64,000 bases of DNA from Sphingomonas lacusdianchii (GCF_022664395.1 NZ_JAKRET010000008.1:124001-188000); one strand, 5' to 3'. Counted from the first letter of the stretch, positions 1 through 12,041 are shown. The notes: generated from the sequence alone by a model not told the origin. Numbers and translations are program-made.

Positions 1-957
1 TATGCCGAACTCGAACCCGTCGCACAGGCGGCGGGCGAGGTGCGGCGGCTGCGCGCCGAGAGCGAGAGCCTGGCCTATATGACGCAGGACGCCGATGACG
101 ATCTGCGCGCGATGGCGGTGGAGGAACTCCACGCCAACCGTCAGCAGCTCGATGCCGCCGAACGCGCGCTGGCGCTCGCGCTGCTGCCGCGCGACGCAGC
201 CGACGAACGTGCGGCGATGCTCGAAATCCGCGCCGGCACCGGCGGCGACGAGGCGGCGCTGTTCGCGGGCGACCTGTTCCGCATGTATCAGCGCTATGCC
301 GACAATCGCGGCTGGCGGGTCGAGCTGATCTCGGCATCGGTGTCGGATGCGGGCGGGTACAAGGAAGTCGTCGCCAGCGTCACCGGCGCGGGCGTCTTCG
401 CGCGCCTCAAATTCGAGTCCGGCGTCCACCGCGTCCAGCGCGTGCCCGCGACCGAGAGCGGCGGGCGGATCCATACCAGCGCCGCCACCGTCGCCGTCCT
501 GCCCGAAGCGGAGGATGTCGACGTGCAGATCGATGACAAGGACCTGCGCATCGACGTCTATCGTTCGTCGGGGCCGGGCGGCCAGTCGGTCAACACCACC
601 GATTCGGCGGTGCGCATCACCCATTTGCCGACCGGGCTGGTCGTGATCCAGCAGGACGAAAAGTCGCAGCACAAGAACAAGGCCAAGGCGCTCAAGGTCC
701 TGCGCACCCGTCTGTACGAGGCGGAGCGCCAGCGGCTGGCCGACGAACGCGCGGGGACGCGCCGATCGATGGTCGGCTCGGGCGACCGGTCGGAGCGCAT
801 CCGAACCTACAATTTCCCGCAGGGGCGGGTGACCGACCACCGTATCAACCTGACGCTGCATCGCCTGCCCGAAATTCTCGAAGGCGAGATGGAGGAACTG
901 ATCGGCGCGCTGATCGCACAGGACGAAGCGGAGCGGCTGGCGACGCTGGATGCTTGA
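1..957 (+). CDS. prfA: Peptide chain release factor 1, 5' end missing
   Basis: Class I release factor that recognises UAA and UAG stop codons and triggers peptidyl-tRNA hydrolysis on the ribosome. The reading frame is open from the first base of the window, so the start lies outside. About 318 residues are visible of the usual 355-360. The codon-recognition tripeptide PAT sits in [15 protein letters not shown], and the catalytic GGQ loop is in [20 protein letters not shown], followed by the typical [14 protein letters not shown] stretch. PAT rather than SPF marks it as RF1, not RF2. prmC, whose product methylates this GGQ glutamine, follows on the same strand after a 240-bp palindromic element, so enzyme and substrate are neighbours. 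Confidence 0.97.
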   Translation, partial: YAELEPVAQAAGEVRRLRAESESLAYMTQDADDDLRAMAVEELHANRQQLDAAERALALALLPRDAADERAAMLEIRAGTGGDEAALFAGDLFRMYQRYADNRGWRVELISASVSDAGGYKEVVASVTGAGVFARLKFESGVHRVQRVPATESGGRIHTSAATVAVLPEAEDVDVQIDDKDLRIDVYRSSGPGGQSVNTTDSAVRITHLPTGLVVIQQDEKSQHKNKAKALKVLRTRLYEAERQRLADERAGTRRSMVGSGDRSERIRTYNFPQGRVTDHRINLTLHRLPEILEGEMEELIGALIAQDEAERLATLDA

Positions 958-963
958 ATTCGG

Positions 964-1194
964 TTCACGCGAAGGCGCGAAGACGCGAAGAAGGATTGAT
1001 TTCGCGCAGAGGCGCAGAGGCGCAGAGAGGTTGCGAAGGCTGATCGCGCAGCGATCCCTCTCAACCGTCCTCGCAATCCAGTCGGAAAGCGCCTTTCGGC
1101 GCGGACGATTGCCCGGAGCGCACCTTCTCCGCGCCTCTGCGCCTCTGCGCGAAATCCCTCTTCTTCTCTTCGCGCCTTCGCGCCTTCGCGTGAA
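964..1194. repeat. Long palindromic element, family B copy 1 (GCGCAGAGG type)
   Basis: The whole prfA-prmC gap is one imperfect inverted repeat. The left arm (about 964-1030) starts TTCACGCGAAGGCGCGAAG and continues into TTCGCGCAGAGGCGCAGAGG. The right arm (about 1128-1194) is its reverse complement and ends CGCCTTCGCGTGAA. The arms enclose about 100 bp of unrelated sequence. A second copy lies at 18115-18304. The element stops three bases before the prmC start codon, so no purine-rich Shine-Dalgarno sequence is visible for prmC. Confidence 0.85.
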
Positions 1195-1197
1195 CCC

Positions 1198-2016
1198 ATG
1201 ACCACGCTGCGCCACGCGCTGACCGCAGCAACGGCACGCATTGCCGCTGTCTCCAACTCCCCCCGTCTCGATGCCGAACTGCTCGCCGCCCACGCACTGG
1301 GCTGCACGCGCGAGGCGATGCTGCTCGCCCGGCTCGACGATCCGGTCCCGGCCGCGTTCGACGCGCTGGTCGAACGCCGCCTCACCCATGAACCGGTCGC
1401 CTATATCACCGGCACCCGCGCCTTCTGGACGATCGACCTGATGGTCGGCCCCGGCGTGCTGGTGCCGCGCGCCGACAGCGAGACGCTGATCGAGGCGGCG
1501 GTCGCGCATTTCGCGGGCGGTGCGCCCGCACGGATCCTCGACCTCGGTACCGGACCCGGCACGCTGCTGCTGGCGGCGCTGACCGAATGGCCGCGGGCGA
1601 GCGGGCTGGGCATCGATGCGTCGGATGCGGCGCTCGATTATGCCCGCCGCAATGCGGCGGCGCTGGGGATGGCGGATCGCGCCGTCCTGCGCACCGGCGA
1701 CTGGACCGCCGGCATCGATGAACGCTTCGACCTGATCCTCGCCAACCCGCCCTATATCGGGACGGCGGAGGTGCTGCCACAGGAGGTGGTCGGCCACGAG
1801 CCCGCAGCGGCGCTGTTCGCCGGGGCCGACGGGCTCGACGATTACCGGCGGATCGTCCCCGATCTGCCGCGCCTGCTTGCCCCCGCCGGGATCGCCGCGA
1901 TCGAGATCGGCCATGAGCAGGGCGACGCGGTCATGGCGCTGGTCGAGGGGGCCGGTCTGTCCGCGCGGCTGGTGCGCGATCTGGGCGGGCGGCCGCGTTG
2001 TGTGATTGCCGGTTGA
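1198..2016 (+). CDS. prmC: Release factor glutamine methyltransferase PrmC (HemK)
   Basis: SAM-dependent N5-methyltransferase that modifies the glutamine of the GGQ motif in release factors, raising termination efficiency. The 272-residue protein has a helical substrate-binding N-terminus, then a Rossmann SAM site, LDLGTGPGTLLLAAL, at about residues 110-124, and the diagnostic NPPY catalytic motif in LILANPPYIGTAE near residue 184. Length is normal for the family. The ATG at 1198 follows the end of a palindromic repeat by three bases and lacks a recognisable ribosome binding site, so it may be translated by coupling to prfA or from a weak signal. A possible promoter for the next gene overlaps its stop codon. 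Confidence 0.95.
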   Translation: MTTLRHALTAATARIAAVSNSPRLDAELLAAHALGCTREAMLLARLDDPVPAAFDALVERRLTHEPVAYITGTRAFWTIDLMVGPGVLVPRADSETLIEAAVAHFAGGAPARILDLGTGPGTLLLAALTEWPRASGLGIDASDAALDYARRNAAALGMADRAVLRTGDWTAGIDERFDLILANPPYIGTAEVLPQEVVGHEPAAALFAGADGLDDYRRIVPDLPRLLAPAGIAAIEIGHEQGDAVMALVEGAGLSARLVRDLGGRPRCVIAG

Positions 2017-2042
2017 AATGCACCGGATCGGACACATATTTT
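2013..2042 (+). promoter_or_regulatory. Possible sigma-70-like promoter for the DUF4167 gene
   Basis: TTGAAA at 2013-2018 and TATTTT at 2037-2042 are separated by 18 bases, just past the prmC stop. This would give a roughly 200-base leader for the DUF4167 gene. The rest of the gap (2043-2260) shows no other gene or obvious structure. The call rests on two hexamers only. Confidence 0.3.
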
Positions 2043-2260
2043 CCCTTGGATAAGCCGTGCGCAGCCGCTAAGACCGGCTTGGGGCAGGCACCATCGACCA
2101 GGTCGTTGATTGCGGGGCGTGGCTCCTTCCATCGTCATGTGTACCACTGTCGTCCGGTGGTCATGGCAGGCGGACGGTGCCCATGCATCGCCTTGCGGAT
2201 TTGCTCGCATCCGGGATCGGTAGATCGACGGACAGGTAAGGACAGGACAACCAACCCTTG

Positions 2261-3169
2261 ATGAACAATCGTCAGGCCGGCCGCCGTCGCGGTCGCGGTG
2301 GCCAGCGTCAGCCGGGAAGCGGCGGCGGCAACCCGCGCGACAACGGCAATCGCATCGACAATCGCGCCCGCGGCAACGCCGCGCAGTTGCTGGAGAAGTA
2401 TAAGAACCTCGCCGCCGACGCCCAACGCGCCGGCGACCGGGTGAACACCGAATATTATCTCCAGTTCGCCGACCATTATTTCCGCGTGCTCGAAGCCGGC
2501 CGCTCGCGCGTCGAGGAACAGCGCCGCGCCCGCGACGAGTTCGACGGCGCCGAGGACGAGGATTTCGATCTCGACGACAACGAGACCGGCAACGATCGTG
2601 GCAACCAGCGCGACGACCGTGGCAATCGCGAAGATCGCGGCAATCGCGACGATCGTCAGCCGCGTGCGCAGCGTGAGGACCGCTATGCCCGTGACGACCG
2701 CCAGCCGCGCGAAGACCGTAGCCAGCGCGACGATCGCGCCCCGCGCGAAGAGCGTCAGGCCCGCGAAGATCGCGCGCCGCGCGAGGAGCGTCAGCCGCGT
2801 GAAGAGCGTCAGCCCCGCGAGCGGCTGCGTCGTGACAGTGGCCGGATGCAGCAGCCTGCCGCCGATCTTGGCGAGCAGCGCGGCGTCGAAGGCGAAGTCG
2901 GCACGCAACAGGTCGAGGCTGCTCCGGTAGCGGCGCCTGCGCCCGCCCCGGCACCGGTCGCTGCCGAAGCGCCGGAGGCTAAGCCGGTTCGTCGCCGCAC
3001 CCCGCGCGCGCGCGTCGAAGCAGCGCCCGCGCCGGTCGAGGAAGCGGCACCGTCGATCGAAGCGGATCGCCTGCCGCCGGCGCTGTCGGCCGGCGACGAT
3101 ACCGCCGAGCGTCCGCGTCGCCGTCGCCGTGTCCGTACCGAGGAAGAGGCCGTACCGCCGGCTGCCTGA
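2261..3169 (+). CDS. DUF4167 domain protein with Arg/Asp/Glu-rich repeats
   Basis: Alphaproteobacterial protein of unknown function, 302 residues. Residues about 1-85 form the DUF4167 region: a basic, glycine-rich start (NNRQAGRRRGRGGQ), then a conserved helical part, LLEKYKNLAADAQRAGDR, followed by NTEYYLQFADHYFRVL. Residues about 110-190 are a low-complexity tract of RDDR, REDR and REER repeats. The C-terminus is Ala/Pro-rich and ends with a basic patch, RPRRRRRVR. The composition suggests an RNA-binding or disordered scaffold protein, which is inference only. A TTG at 2258 is in frame one codon upstream; the ATG at 2261 is preferred, with AAGGACAGGA upstream. Position after prfA-prmC is typical of alphaproteobacteria. 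A strong terminator follows. Confidence 0.85.
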   Translation: MNNRQAGRRRGRGGQRQPGSGGGNPRDNGNRIDNRARGNAAQLLEKYKNLAADAQRAGDRVNTEYYLQFADHYFRVLEAGRSRVEEQRRARDEFDGAEDEDFDLDDNETGNDRGNQRDDRGNREDRGNRDDRQPRAQREDRYARDDRQPREDRSQRDDRAPREERQAREDRAPREERQPREERQPRERLRRDSGRMQQPAADLGEQRGVEGEVGTQQVEAAPVAAPAPAPAPVAAEAPEAKPVRRRTPRARVEAAPAPVEEAAPSIEADRLPPALSAGDDTAERPRRRRRVRTEEEAVPPAA

Positions 3170-3197
3170 TCAGATGCATGATCGCTGAAAACGAAAG

Positions 3198-3224
3198 CGC
3201 CCCGGGTCAAACCGGGGCGTTTTT
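3198..3224 (+). terminator. Rho-independent terminator after the DUF4167 gene
   Basis: An 8-bp GC stem, CGCCCCGG (3198-3205) and CCGGGGCG (3212-3219), has a 6-base loop and is followed by TTTTT. It ends the prfA-prmC-DUF4167 unit and separates it from the convergent DedA gene. Confidence 0.9.
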
Positions 3225-3234
3225 CTTGTCGGCC

Positions 3235-3840
3235 TCAACGCTGCGCGCGTGGTTTCCAGGTGACGACGCGGTAGAGATAGAACAGCACGATCGCGACCGA
3301 CATGCCGATCGCGACCGGGCCGACATAATGGTCGAGCTGTTCGAAATTCGATCCCAGCCACAGTCCGGCATAGGCCAGCACCGCGTTCCACACGATGCTG
3401 CCGGTGAAGGTCGCGAGGAAGAAGCGCCAGCGCGGCATGCACGCCATGCCGGCGGGTAGCGAGATCATCGTCCGAAAGGTCGGCATGAAGCGGAACACGA
3501 ACACCGTCTTGCCGCCATGTTTGCGGAAGAAGCGGTGCAGCTTCTCGACATCCTCCCATTCGACCGTCAGCCACCGGCCCCAGCGATCGACGAACGGCTT
3601 CAGCCCGTGATAGCCGAAGCGCCGCCCGATCGCGTACCAGAAGTAATTGCCGGCGGTGGTGCCCGCCGTACCCCAGAGCAGTAGCGGCACCATCGCCATG
3701 TCGCCGCGCGCCACCGCCATCCCGCCCAGGCCCATGATGACCTCCGACGGGATCGGCGGAACGACATTCTCCAGCGCCATCAGCAGGAAGATGCCGAGAT
3801 AACCGCCACGCGCGATGGCATCGAGGATGAAGGTCGTCAT
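3235..3840 (-). CDS. DedA family membrane protein
   Basis: Inner-membrane protein of the DedA/VTT superfamily (201 residues). Members act in membrane homeostasis and undecaprenyl-phosphate or phospholipid translocation. The family hallmarks are present: ENVVPPIPSEVIMGLGG near residue 24, the GNYFWYAIGRRFG segment, and the RFMPTFRTMISLPAGM motif near residue 116, with its conserved arginine and proline. Four to five hydrophobic segments are predicted by eye. It lies 36 bases downstream of gshB on the same strand and could be co-transcribed with it. The exact substrate cannot be read from the sequence. Confidence 0.9.
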   Translation of the reverse strand: MTTFILDAIARGGYLGIFLLMALENVVPPIPSEVIMGLGGMAVARGDMAMVPLLLWGTAGTTAGNYFWYAIGRRFGYHGLKPFVDRWGRWLTVEWEDVEKLHRFFRKHGGKTVFVFRFMPTFRTMISLPAGMACMPRWRFFLATFTGSIVWNAVLAYAGLWLGSNFEQLDHYVGPVAIGMSVAIVLFYLYRVVTWKPRAQR

Positions 3841-3876
3841 GGGAGTGCGGAACGTGCGGCGCCGGCTTTCGTGCCG

Positions 3877-4830
3877 TTACCGCGCCGCCACCCGTGCCTC
3901 GATCGCGTCCCAGATCATGCCCGCGACGTCGGTGCCGTCGAACTTCTCGATCGCGACGATGCCGGTGGGGGAGGTGACGTTGATCTCGGTCAGCCATTCG
4001 CCGCCGATCACGTCGATCCCGACGAAGATCAGCCCGCGCCGCTTCAATTCCGGCCCCAGCGCGGCGCAAATCTCGCGTTCGCGCTCGGTCAGTTCGGTCT
4101 TGGCCGCAGTGCCGCCGACCGCGAGGTTGGAGCGGATTTCGCCGGCACCGGGCAGGCGGTTGACCGCGCCCGCGACCGCGCCATCGACCAGCACGATCCG
4201 CTTGTCGCCCTGCGCCACCGCCGGCAGGAACGCCTGCACCATATGCGGCTCGCGATAGGCGGTGTTGAACACCTCGATCAGCGACGACAGGTTCTGCGCA
4301 TCGCCGTCGATCTTGAAGATCGCCTTGCCGCCATTGCCGTGCAGCGGCTTGACCACGATCGAACCGTGCTCGGCGAGGAACGCACGCGCCTCGTCGACCG
4401 ATCGGGTGATGAGCGTCGGCGGCATGAAGCGCTGATAATCGAGCACGAACAGCTTTTCGGGCGCGTTGCGCACCGATGCCGGATCGTTGACCACCAGCGT
4501 CCGGTCGCTGATCCGCTCCAGCAGATGCGTCGCGGTGATATAGCCGAGGTCGAAGGGCGGGTCCTGCCGCATCAGCACGACATCGGCCTGCTCGCCGAGA
4601 TCGAGCGACACCGGATCGCCGAGCGTGAAGTGATCGCCGACCACCCGCTGCACCGTCACCGGAAAGGCCCGCGTCCACACCCGGTCGCCCGACTGGTTCA
4701 GGTCCTCGGGCGCGTAATGGAACAGCCGGTGCCCGCGCGCCTGCGCCGACAGCATCAGCGCAAAGGTCGAATCGCCCGCGATGTTGATGCCCGATATGGG
4801 GTCCATCTGGACGGCGACGGTCAGCGACAT
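3877..4830 (-). CDS. gshB: Glutathione synthetase
   Basis: ATP-grasp ligase that joins gamma-glutamylcysteine and glycine to make glutathione in the cytosol. The 317-residue product begins MSLTVAVQMDPISGINIAGD, matching the family start. The ATP-grasp core is visible as VVKPLHGNGGKAIFKI near residue 160 and the metal-binding end as WLTEINVTSPTGI near residue 285. Length matches E. coli GshB (about 316). The gene is followed by dedA; no gshA is in the window. Confidence 0.95.
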   Translation of the reverse strand: MSLTVAVQMDPISGINIAGDSTFALMLSAQARGHRLFHYAPEDLNQSGDRVWTRAFPVTVQRVVGDHFTLGDPVSLDLGEQADVVLMRQDPPFDLGYITATHLLERISDRTLVVNDPASVRNAPEKLFVLDYQRFMPPTLITRSVDEARAFLAEHGSIVVKPLHGNGGKAIFKIDGDAQNLSSLIEVFNTAYREPHMVQAFLPAVAQGDKRIVLVDGAVAGAVNRLPGAGEIRSNLAVGGTAAKTELTEREREICAALGPELKRRGLIFVGIDVIGGEWLTEINVTSPTGIVAIEKFDGTDVAGMIWDAIEARVAAR

Positions 4831-4885
4831 AGGGTATCTCCGGTGGTTCGCGGTTCAGGTAGGCGCGGGTGCCGCGAATGTCACG

Positions 4886-5810
4886 TCAGCGTAGCGGCTG
4901 GCCCGAATCCTTCCAGCGATCGAGGATCTGCGAGTCGGCCGGCAGCGCAGGTGCCGCGGGTGCCGCGGGTGTCGCCATGGCGGCGGGCGCGGGCGGGGGT
5001 GGCGCTGCGATCGGTATCGTCACGCTCGGGATGGCGGCGGCGGGTAGCGCCGGGGGCTGCAACGGCCCGGGCAGCGGCTCGCCACCCATATAGCGGTCGC
5101 GAAACGCGGCGGGGGTGCCCCACCACCCCTTCCACCGGTGGAAGAAATGCGCGCCGAACACCCCGGTCATCACCAGCCCCCGGTTCCACGACGGCGTGAC
5201 CGCATAGGTGTGGTAATGCGTCGCCAGCCCGACCGGTGCGAACACTTCGCCGGTCAAGGCGCGCGCCGCGACCCGCCGGGCGCGCAGCCAGACCGCGGGT
5301 GCCGGCGTCCGTGCCATCGCTCCGTCGCAGGCAAAGCTGAACTGGCAGCGCGGATGGTCCGATCCCTGAAACACGACGCCGCACACCGTCGCCGGAAAGG
5401 CGGGATGCCGCACGCGGTTGAGCACGACCTGCGCCACGGCGCGCTGCCCGGCATCGGGTTCGTTGCCGGCTTCGTAATAGACCGCGCTGGTCAGGCATTG
5501 CAGCGCGCGGGGCACGGTCAAGCTGGGTGCCGCGCAGGACGAAGGGTTGGGCGGCGCGGATCGAGGTGTCGGTAGTGTCGTTCGGGACGGGCGACGGGGG
5601 CAGGGCGGTCGTGCCGGTCTCGCCCCGGCGGACGGGGGCGTCGACCAGCAGGAGCGCCGCGCCGGGGAAATGGTCGTCGGCTTCATAGCCGAAGCGGGTC
5701 GGCGGGGGTGCCGGTTGCGGTTCAGTTGGTTGGAACTGCACCACCACGGTACCGGTGAGCAGAAGGGCGACGCCGCCTGCGATCCACCGGTTCCGAACAA
5801 GGCTGGCCAT
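4886..5810 (-). pseudogene. SleB-type cell wall hydrolase with a frameshift
   Basis: A Hydrolase_2 (SleB/CwlJ) peptidoglycan hydrolase split over two frames. The upstream frame begins at 5810 with MASLVRNRWIAGG and a signal-anchor helix, then reads to LDRAPRA. The downstream frame carries the catalytic domain: ALQCLTSAVYYEAGNEPDAG, then AVAQVVLNRVRHPAFPATVC and WNRGLVMTGVFGAHFFH, and ends in a Pro/Ala-rich tail. Removing one G from GGGG at 5509-5512 (plus strand) joins the frames as LDRARALQCL, which fits the family. This is therefore a one-base insertion: a real disabling mutation, programmed slippage or an assembly error. Without it the protein would be about 308 residues. The downstream frame has no strong independent start. 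Confidence 0.75.
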
Positions 5811-5851
5811 GGCCGAGCGCTCTACCCTAAATATCCGCCCGCTTCGTGAAC

Positions 5852-5984
5852 AAATCCTCCCCGGCACGGGGAGGGGGACCAGCCGCAGGCTGGTGGAGGG
5901 GGATTTCCACGAACGCACCGCCTGCGGACACCCCCCTCCACCACCGCTACGCGGCGGTCCCCCTCCCCGTGCCGGGGAGGATTT
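5852..5984. repeat. REP-like palindromic element, family A copy 1
   Basis: A 133-bp inverted repeat starting AAATCCTCCCCGGCACGGGG and ending with its reverse complement, CCCCGTGCCGGGGAGGATTT. Inside the arms are a smaller dyad, ACCAGCCGCAGGCTGGT, and a variable centre of about 40 bp. It lies upstream of the SleB gene start. Other copies are at 10586, 14613, 15728, 45838 and 59551. Confidence 0.92.
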
Positions 5985-6011
5985 GGTGAAATCCGAACTG
6001 GACAGTCGCAA

Positions 6012-6043
6012 GGCGGTCCCCCTCCCCGCGGAGCGGGGAGGAT
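6012..6043. repeat. Half copy of the family A element
   Basis: GGCGGTCCCCCTCCCC followed by GCGGAGCGGGGAGGAT is a single right arm of the family A repeat. It ends a few bases before the stop codon of the M16 peptidase (TTA at 6048). It may be a remnant of a second insertion beside copy 1. Confidence 0.75.
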
Positions 6044-6047
6044 CTGG

Positions 6048-8879
6048 TTATCGCAGATCCGCGCTCCCCAGATCGACCGATGCCGCCGGGATCACCACCA
6101 ACCCCGGATACGCCGCGCGCAACGGTTCGAGGAACTGCTTGGCGTCGCCGACCACGACGATGCTCGCCGCCTTGGGGTCCATTACCCGCGCCGCGACCGA
6201 CTGGACCGCCGCCGGCCCGACCGCTTCGACCGAAGGGAGGAAGGTCGCGATCCGGGCGAGCGGGACGCCATCGGCGACATAGGTGGCGATGGTGCCGGCA
6301 ATGCCGCTGGTCCGTTCGATCGTCCGCCCGAAATTGCCGGTCAGCACCGCCTTGCGCGTCGCCAGTTCGGCTTCCGGTGCCGGTTCGCTGCCCAGCCGGC
6401 GGAATTCGTCGGTGATGATCTTGACGACCTCGGGTGCCGAGGGGTTCTTGGTCTGGGTCGACGCGCCGATCAGCCCGTTCGCGCGACGCGCATCGAGCTC
6501 GGAACGTGCGCCATAGGCAAGCCCGCGCTTGATCCGGATTTCCTGGTTGAGCCGCGAGGAGAAGCCGACGCCCAGCGTCGCATTGGCGACAGCGGCGGGG
6601 AAATAGTCCTTGTCATCACGCGCGATGCCGGGACGCGCAACGACCACGCCGGCCTGTCCGGCACCCGGCATGTCGACGACGATCACGCGCGGTTGGGGCG
6701 CGGCATAGACCGGCGGGGGAGGAGGGGCCGTGCCCCGATCGGCCGTCCAGTCGCCGAACAGGCGCGTGGCCAGCGCCGTTCCGGCATCGGCGGTCAGATC
6801 GCCGACCAGGATCAGCGTCGCCTCGTCCGGTTGCCATGCGCGGCGATAGGCGGACACCACATCGTCGCGCGTGATCGCCTTCAGCGAAGCGGGCGTGCCG
6901 GTTGCCGGATGGCCATAGGGCGACGCGCCGAACACCGCGCGATCGGCGACCAGACCCGCCAACTGTCCCGGATCGGTCAGCGCCACCGACACGCCGTCGA
7001 TGGTCCGCGTGCGCAGCCGGTCGATCTCTTCCTGAGCAAAGGCGGGGTTGCGCGCGACATCGGCGAGGATGGCGAGCGCGGGCGCGGCCTGTGCCGAACC
7101 GACGGTCAGCGTCACGCTCTGCGAATCCCAGCCCGCGCCGCTGCCGATGCTGCCGCCGAGCGATTCGACCGCGCGCGCGATCTCGGTCGCCGACCGGGTC
7201 TTTGTCCCCTGCGTCAACAATCCGGCAGTCAGTTCGCCGACGCCCGCGCGTCCTTGCGGGTCGGCGACCGCACCGCCGCCGCCGACCAGCGCGGCGGTCA
7301 CGACCGGAAGCCCGCGCTTCTCGACCACGACGACGCGCATGCCGTTGGGCAGGCGACGTTCGACCGGCACGGGAATCGCGACCTGTACCGGCGCGGCGGG
7401 GGCGGGGGGCAGGATGCGCTGCCCTTCGGGCGCGGGCGTGTGGATGGCGATGCCGGGCGGCACCGCCAGCGACGCGGTGACGACGCTGTCGGCGATGGCG
7501 ATCGTATCGCTGGTCGCATTCGCCGGCTTGGCGGTGTCGGGCAGATAGCGGATCGTCGCGGCACGATTGGCCGCCAGCCACGTCTTCGCGACGCGCTGGA
7601 CGTCGGCGGCAGTGACGCGGCCGATCGCGGCAAGCCCCTTGTCCGCCGCCTGCGGATCGCGCTCGACGATCACGCCCTGCGCCAGTGCCGACGCTTTCCC
7701 TTCCGCCGTTTCGCGCGACAGCAGTTCGGCGGTGGTGATCTCGTTCTTGGCCTCGGCCAGTTCGGCGGGCGTGGGCGGGGTCGCGATCAGGCGGGCGACC
7801 TCGCGCTTCAGCGCCGCCTCGCCCTCCGCGACCGACTTGCCGCCGGCAAGGATGGCGTAGAGCGACAACGTGCCCGGCCCCTGCTTGGCGTCGAGCTGCA
7901 CGCCGACGTCCTGCGCGATCTGATCGCGATAGACCAGCGACTGGTGCAGCCGGGAATTGTCGCCGCTCGACAGGATGGCGTCGAGCACTTCCAGTGCCGC
8001 CTGATCGGGATGGCTGGCGGGCGGCAGCGGATAGCTGATGAGGATAGCGGGCAGCGGCGTGTTCGCCTCGTACACCGTCTTCGTCACCGGTTGCTGGCGG
8101 ACAGGTTCGTCGGTGGTCACGCGCGGGATCGGGCGGCCGGGCTTGGCGATGGGGCCGAAATACTGGTCGACCCAGCGGTTGAGCTGTGCGGGATCGAAAT
8201 TGCCCGCGACCACCAGCACCGCATTGTCGGGCCGGTAATAGGTCGCGTGGAAGGCGCGGATATCGTCGATCGTCGCCGCATCCAGATCGGCGATCGACCC
8301 GATACCCGGCCGGGCATAGGGATGGCGGCTATAGGACACCATCGGCGCGTAGAGGCCGAACAGCTTGCCATAGGGCTGGGCAAGGATGCGACTGCGCAAT
8401 TCCTCCTTCACCACCTCGCGTTCCGACGCGAAGGTCTTGGGATCGACGACCAACGTCGCCATCCGGTCGGCCTCGGCGAACAGCAGCCGCTGCAGGTGGT
8501 TGGCCGGCACCACCTCGTAATAATTGGTGTAATCGTCTGCCGTCGACGCGTTGTTGTACCCGCCGACATCCTCGGTCAGCCGGTCGAGCTGTTCGGGGAC
8601 GAGGTTGCGCGTCGCCTTGAACATCAGATGCTCGAACATGTGCGCGAACCCCGACCGCCCGGCGGGATCGTCCTTCGACCCGACATCGTACCAGACCTGC
8701 ACCGAGACGTTCGCGCTCGACGTGTCGCGAATGGCATAGACGCGCAGGCCGTTGGGCAGGGTGCGTTCGGTATAGGCGATCGGCGGGACCGTCGCTTGGG
8801 CAGCGGCGGCGGGGCGCTGTTGCGCCTGGGCGGGGGCGAACAGGGCGGTCGAAAGCAGCAGCGCAAGGCCGAGACGCAT
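6048..8879 (-). CDS. M16 family zinc metallopeptidase, two-domain form
   Basis: Secreted or periplasmic pitrilysin-type peptidase of 943 residues. A signal peptide is clear (MRLGLALLLSTALFAPAQAQ). The inverted zinc motif HxxEH is HMFEH at residues 80-84, and the third zinc ligand is E160 in REVVKEELRSR, 76 residues after H84, as expected. The N-terminal half carries the catalytic M16 domain. The second half repeats the fold (VERRLPNGMRVVVVEKRGLP at about residue 505) but lacks HxxEH, so it is the inactive partner lobe. Proteins of this type degrade peptides in the envelope; the substrate is unknown. The gene stands between the SleB remnant and a small membrane protein, with no obvious operon partner. 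Confidence 0.93.
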   Translation of the reverse strand: MRLGLALLLSTALFAPAQAQQRPAAAAQATVPPIAYTERTLPNGLRVYAIRDTSSANVSVQVWYDVGSKDDPAGRSGFAHMFEHLMFKATRNLVPEQLDRLTEDVGGYNNASTADDYTNYYEVVPANHLQRLLFAEADRMATLVVDPKTFASEREVVKEELRSRILAQPYGKLFGLYAPMVSYSRHPYARPGIGSIADLDAATIDDIRAFHATYYRPDNAVLVVAGNFDPAQLNRWVDQYFGPIAKPGRPIPRVTTDEPVRQQPVTKTVYEANTPLPAILISYPLPPASHPDQAALEVLDAILSSGDNSRLHQSLVYRDQIAQDVGVQLDAKQGPGTLSLYAILAGGKSVAEGEAALKREVARLIATPPTPAELAEAKNEITTAELLSRETAEGKASALAQGVIVERDPQAADKGLAAIGRVTAADVQRVAKTWLAANRAATIRYLPDTAKPANATSDTIAIADSVVTASLAVPPGIAIHTPAPEGQRILPPAPAAPVQVAIPVPVERRLPNGMRVVVVEKRGLPVVTAALVGGGGAVADPQGRAGVGELTAGLLTQGTKTRSATEIARAVESLGGSIGSGAGWDSQSVTLTVGSAQAAPALAILADVARNPAFAQEEIDRLRTRTIDGVSVALTDPGQLAGLVADRAVFGASPYGHPATGTPASLKAITRDDVVSAYRRAWQPDEATLILVGDLTADAGTALATRLFGDWTADRGTAPPPPPVYAAPQPRVIVVDMPGAGQAGVVVARPGIARDDKDYFPAAVANATLGVGFSSRLNQEIRIKRGLAYGARSELDARRANGLIGASTQTKNPSAPEVVKIITDEFRRLGSEPAPEAELATRKAVLTGNFGRTIERTSGIAGTIATYVADGVPLARIATFLPSVEAVGPAAVQSVAARVMDPKAASIVVVGDAKQFLEPLRAAYPGLVVIPAASVDLGSADLR

Positions 8880-8997
8880 CAGGAAACTCCGGCAGGATTG
8901 GTGCCGGAGGTGTGGGCCGCAGGGGCGGCAGGTGTCAACGTATCATCGGTTACCAGCGTCACACCGGATCGGCCGGCGTGACGCTGCGACCGCTGGT

Positions 8998-9198
8998 TCA
9001 GCCCTTCTTGCGCCCCGCATTGGCATAGAGCAGCGCGGCGGCGAGGGCCGCCGAACCGATGCCGATGCCGACGCCGATCGGCATCAGCGGCCATGGCTGC
9101 CCCTTGGAAGGCTGCTTCGTGTCGGCAGCCGCGTCGGCGACACGTTTGGCTTCCTTGGCGGCAGCGGCGACCTCGTTCAGTTCAGTCTTCTCGGTCAT
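8998..9198 (-). CDS. Small single-pass membrane protein, unknown function
   Basis: A 66-residue protein: a charged Ala/Lys/Glu helix (EVAAAAKEAKRVADAAA), then one membrane segment (MPIGVGIGIGSAALAAALLY) and a basic end (NAGRKKG). It starts at ATG 9198, 20-30 bases downstream of tgt and in the same direction, with GAGGGAGAGGAAC just ahead of the ATG as a ribosome binding site. The layout suggests a short inner-membrane protein translated from the tgt message. No family is recognised. Confidence 0.6.
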   Translation of the reverse strand: MTEKTELNEVAAAAKEAKRVADAAADTKQPSKGQPWPLMPIGVGIGIGSAALAAALLYANAGRKKG

Positions 9199-9219
9199 GT
9201 TCCTCTCCCTCTTATGGCT

Positions 9220-12034
<2,815 letters not shown>

Positions 12035-12041
12035 TGCGAAT

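Noticed and set aside
4881..6011. A 376-codon frame as an independent gene
   Set aside because: Its N-terminal part from 5810 is the start of the frameshifted SleB gene, the downstream part is out of frame with the catalytic domain, and the upstream part is repeat sequence.
5852..6043. Possible CRISPR array from the repeated CCTCCCC blocks
   Set aside because: Only inverted arms of palindromic elements; no regular direct repeats with unique spacers and no cas genes.
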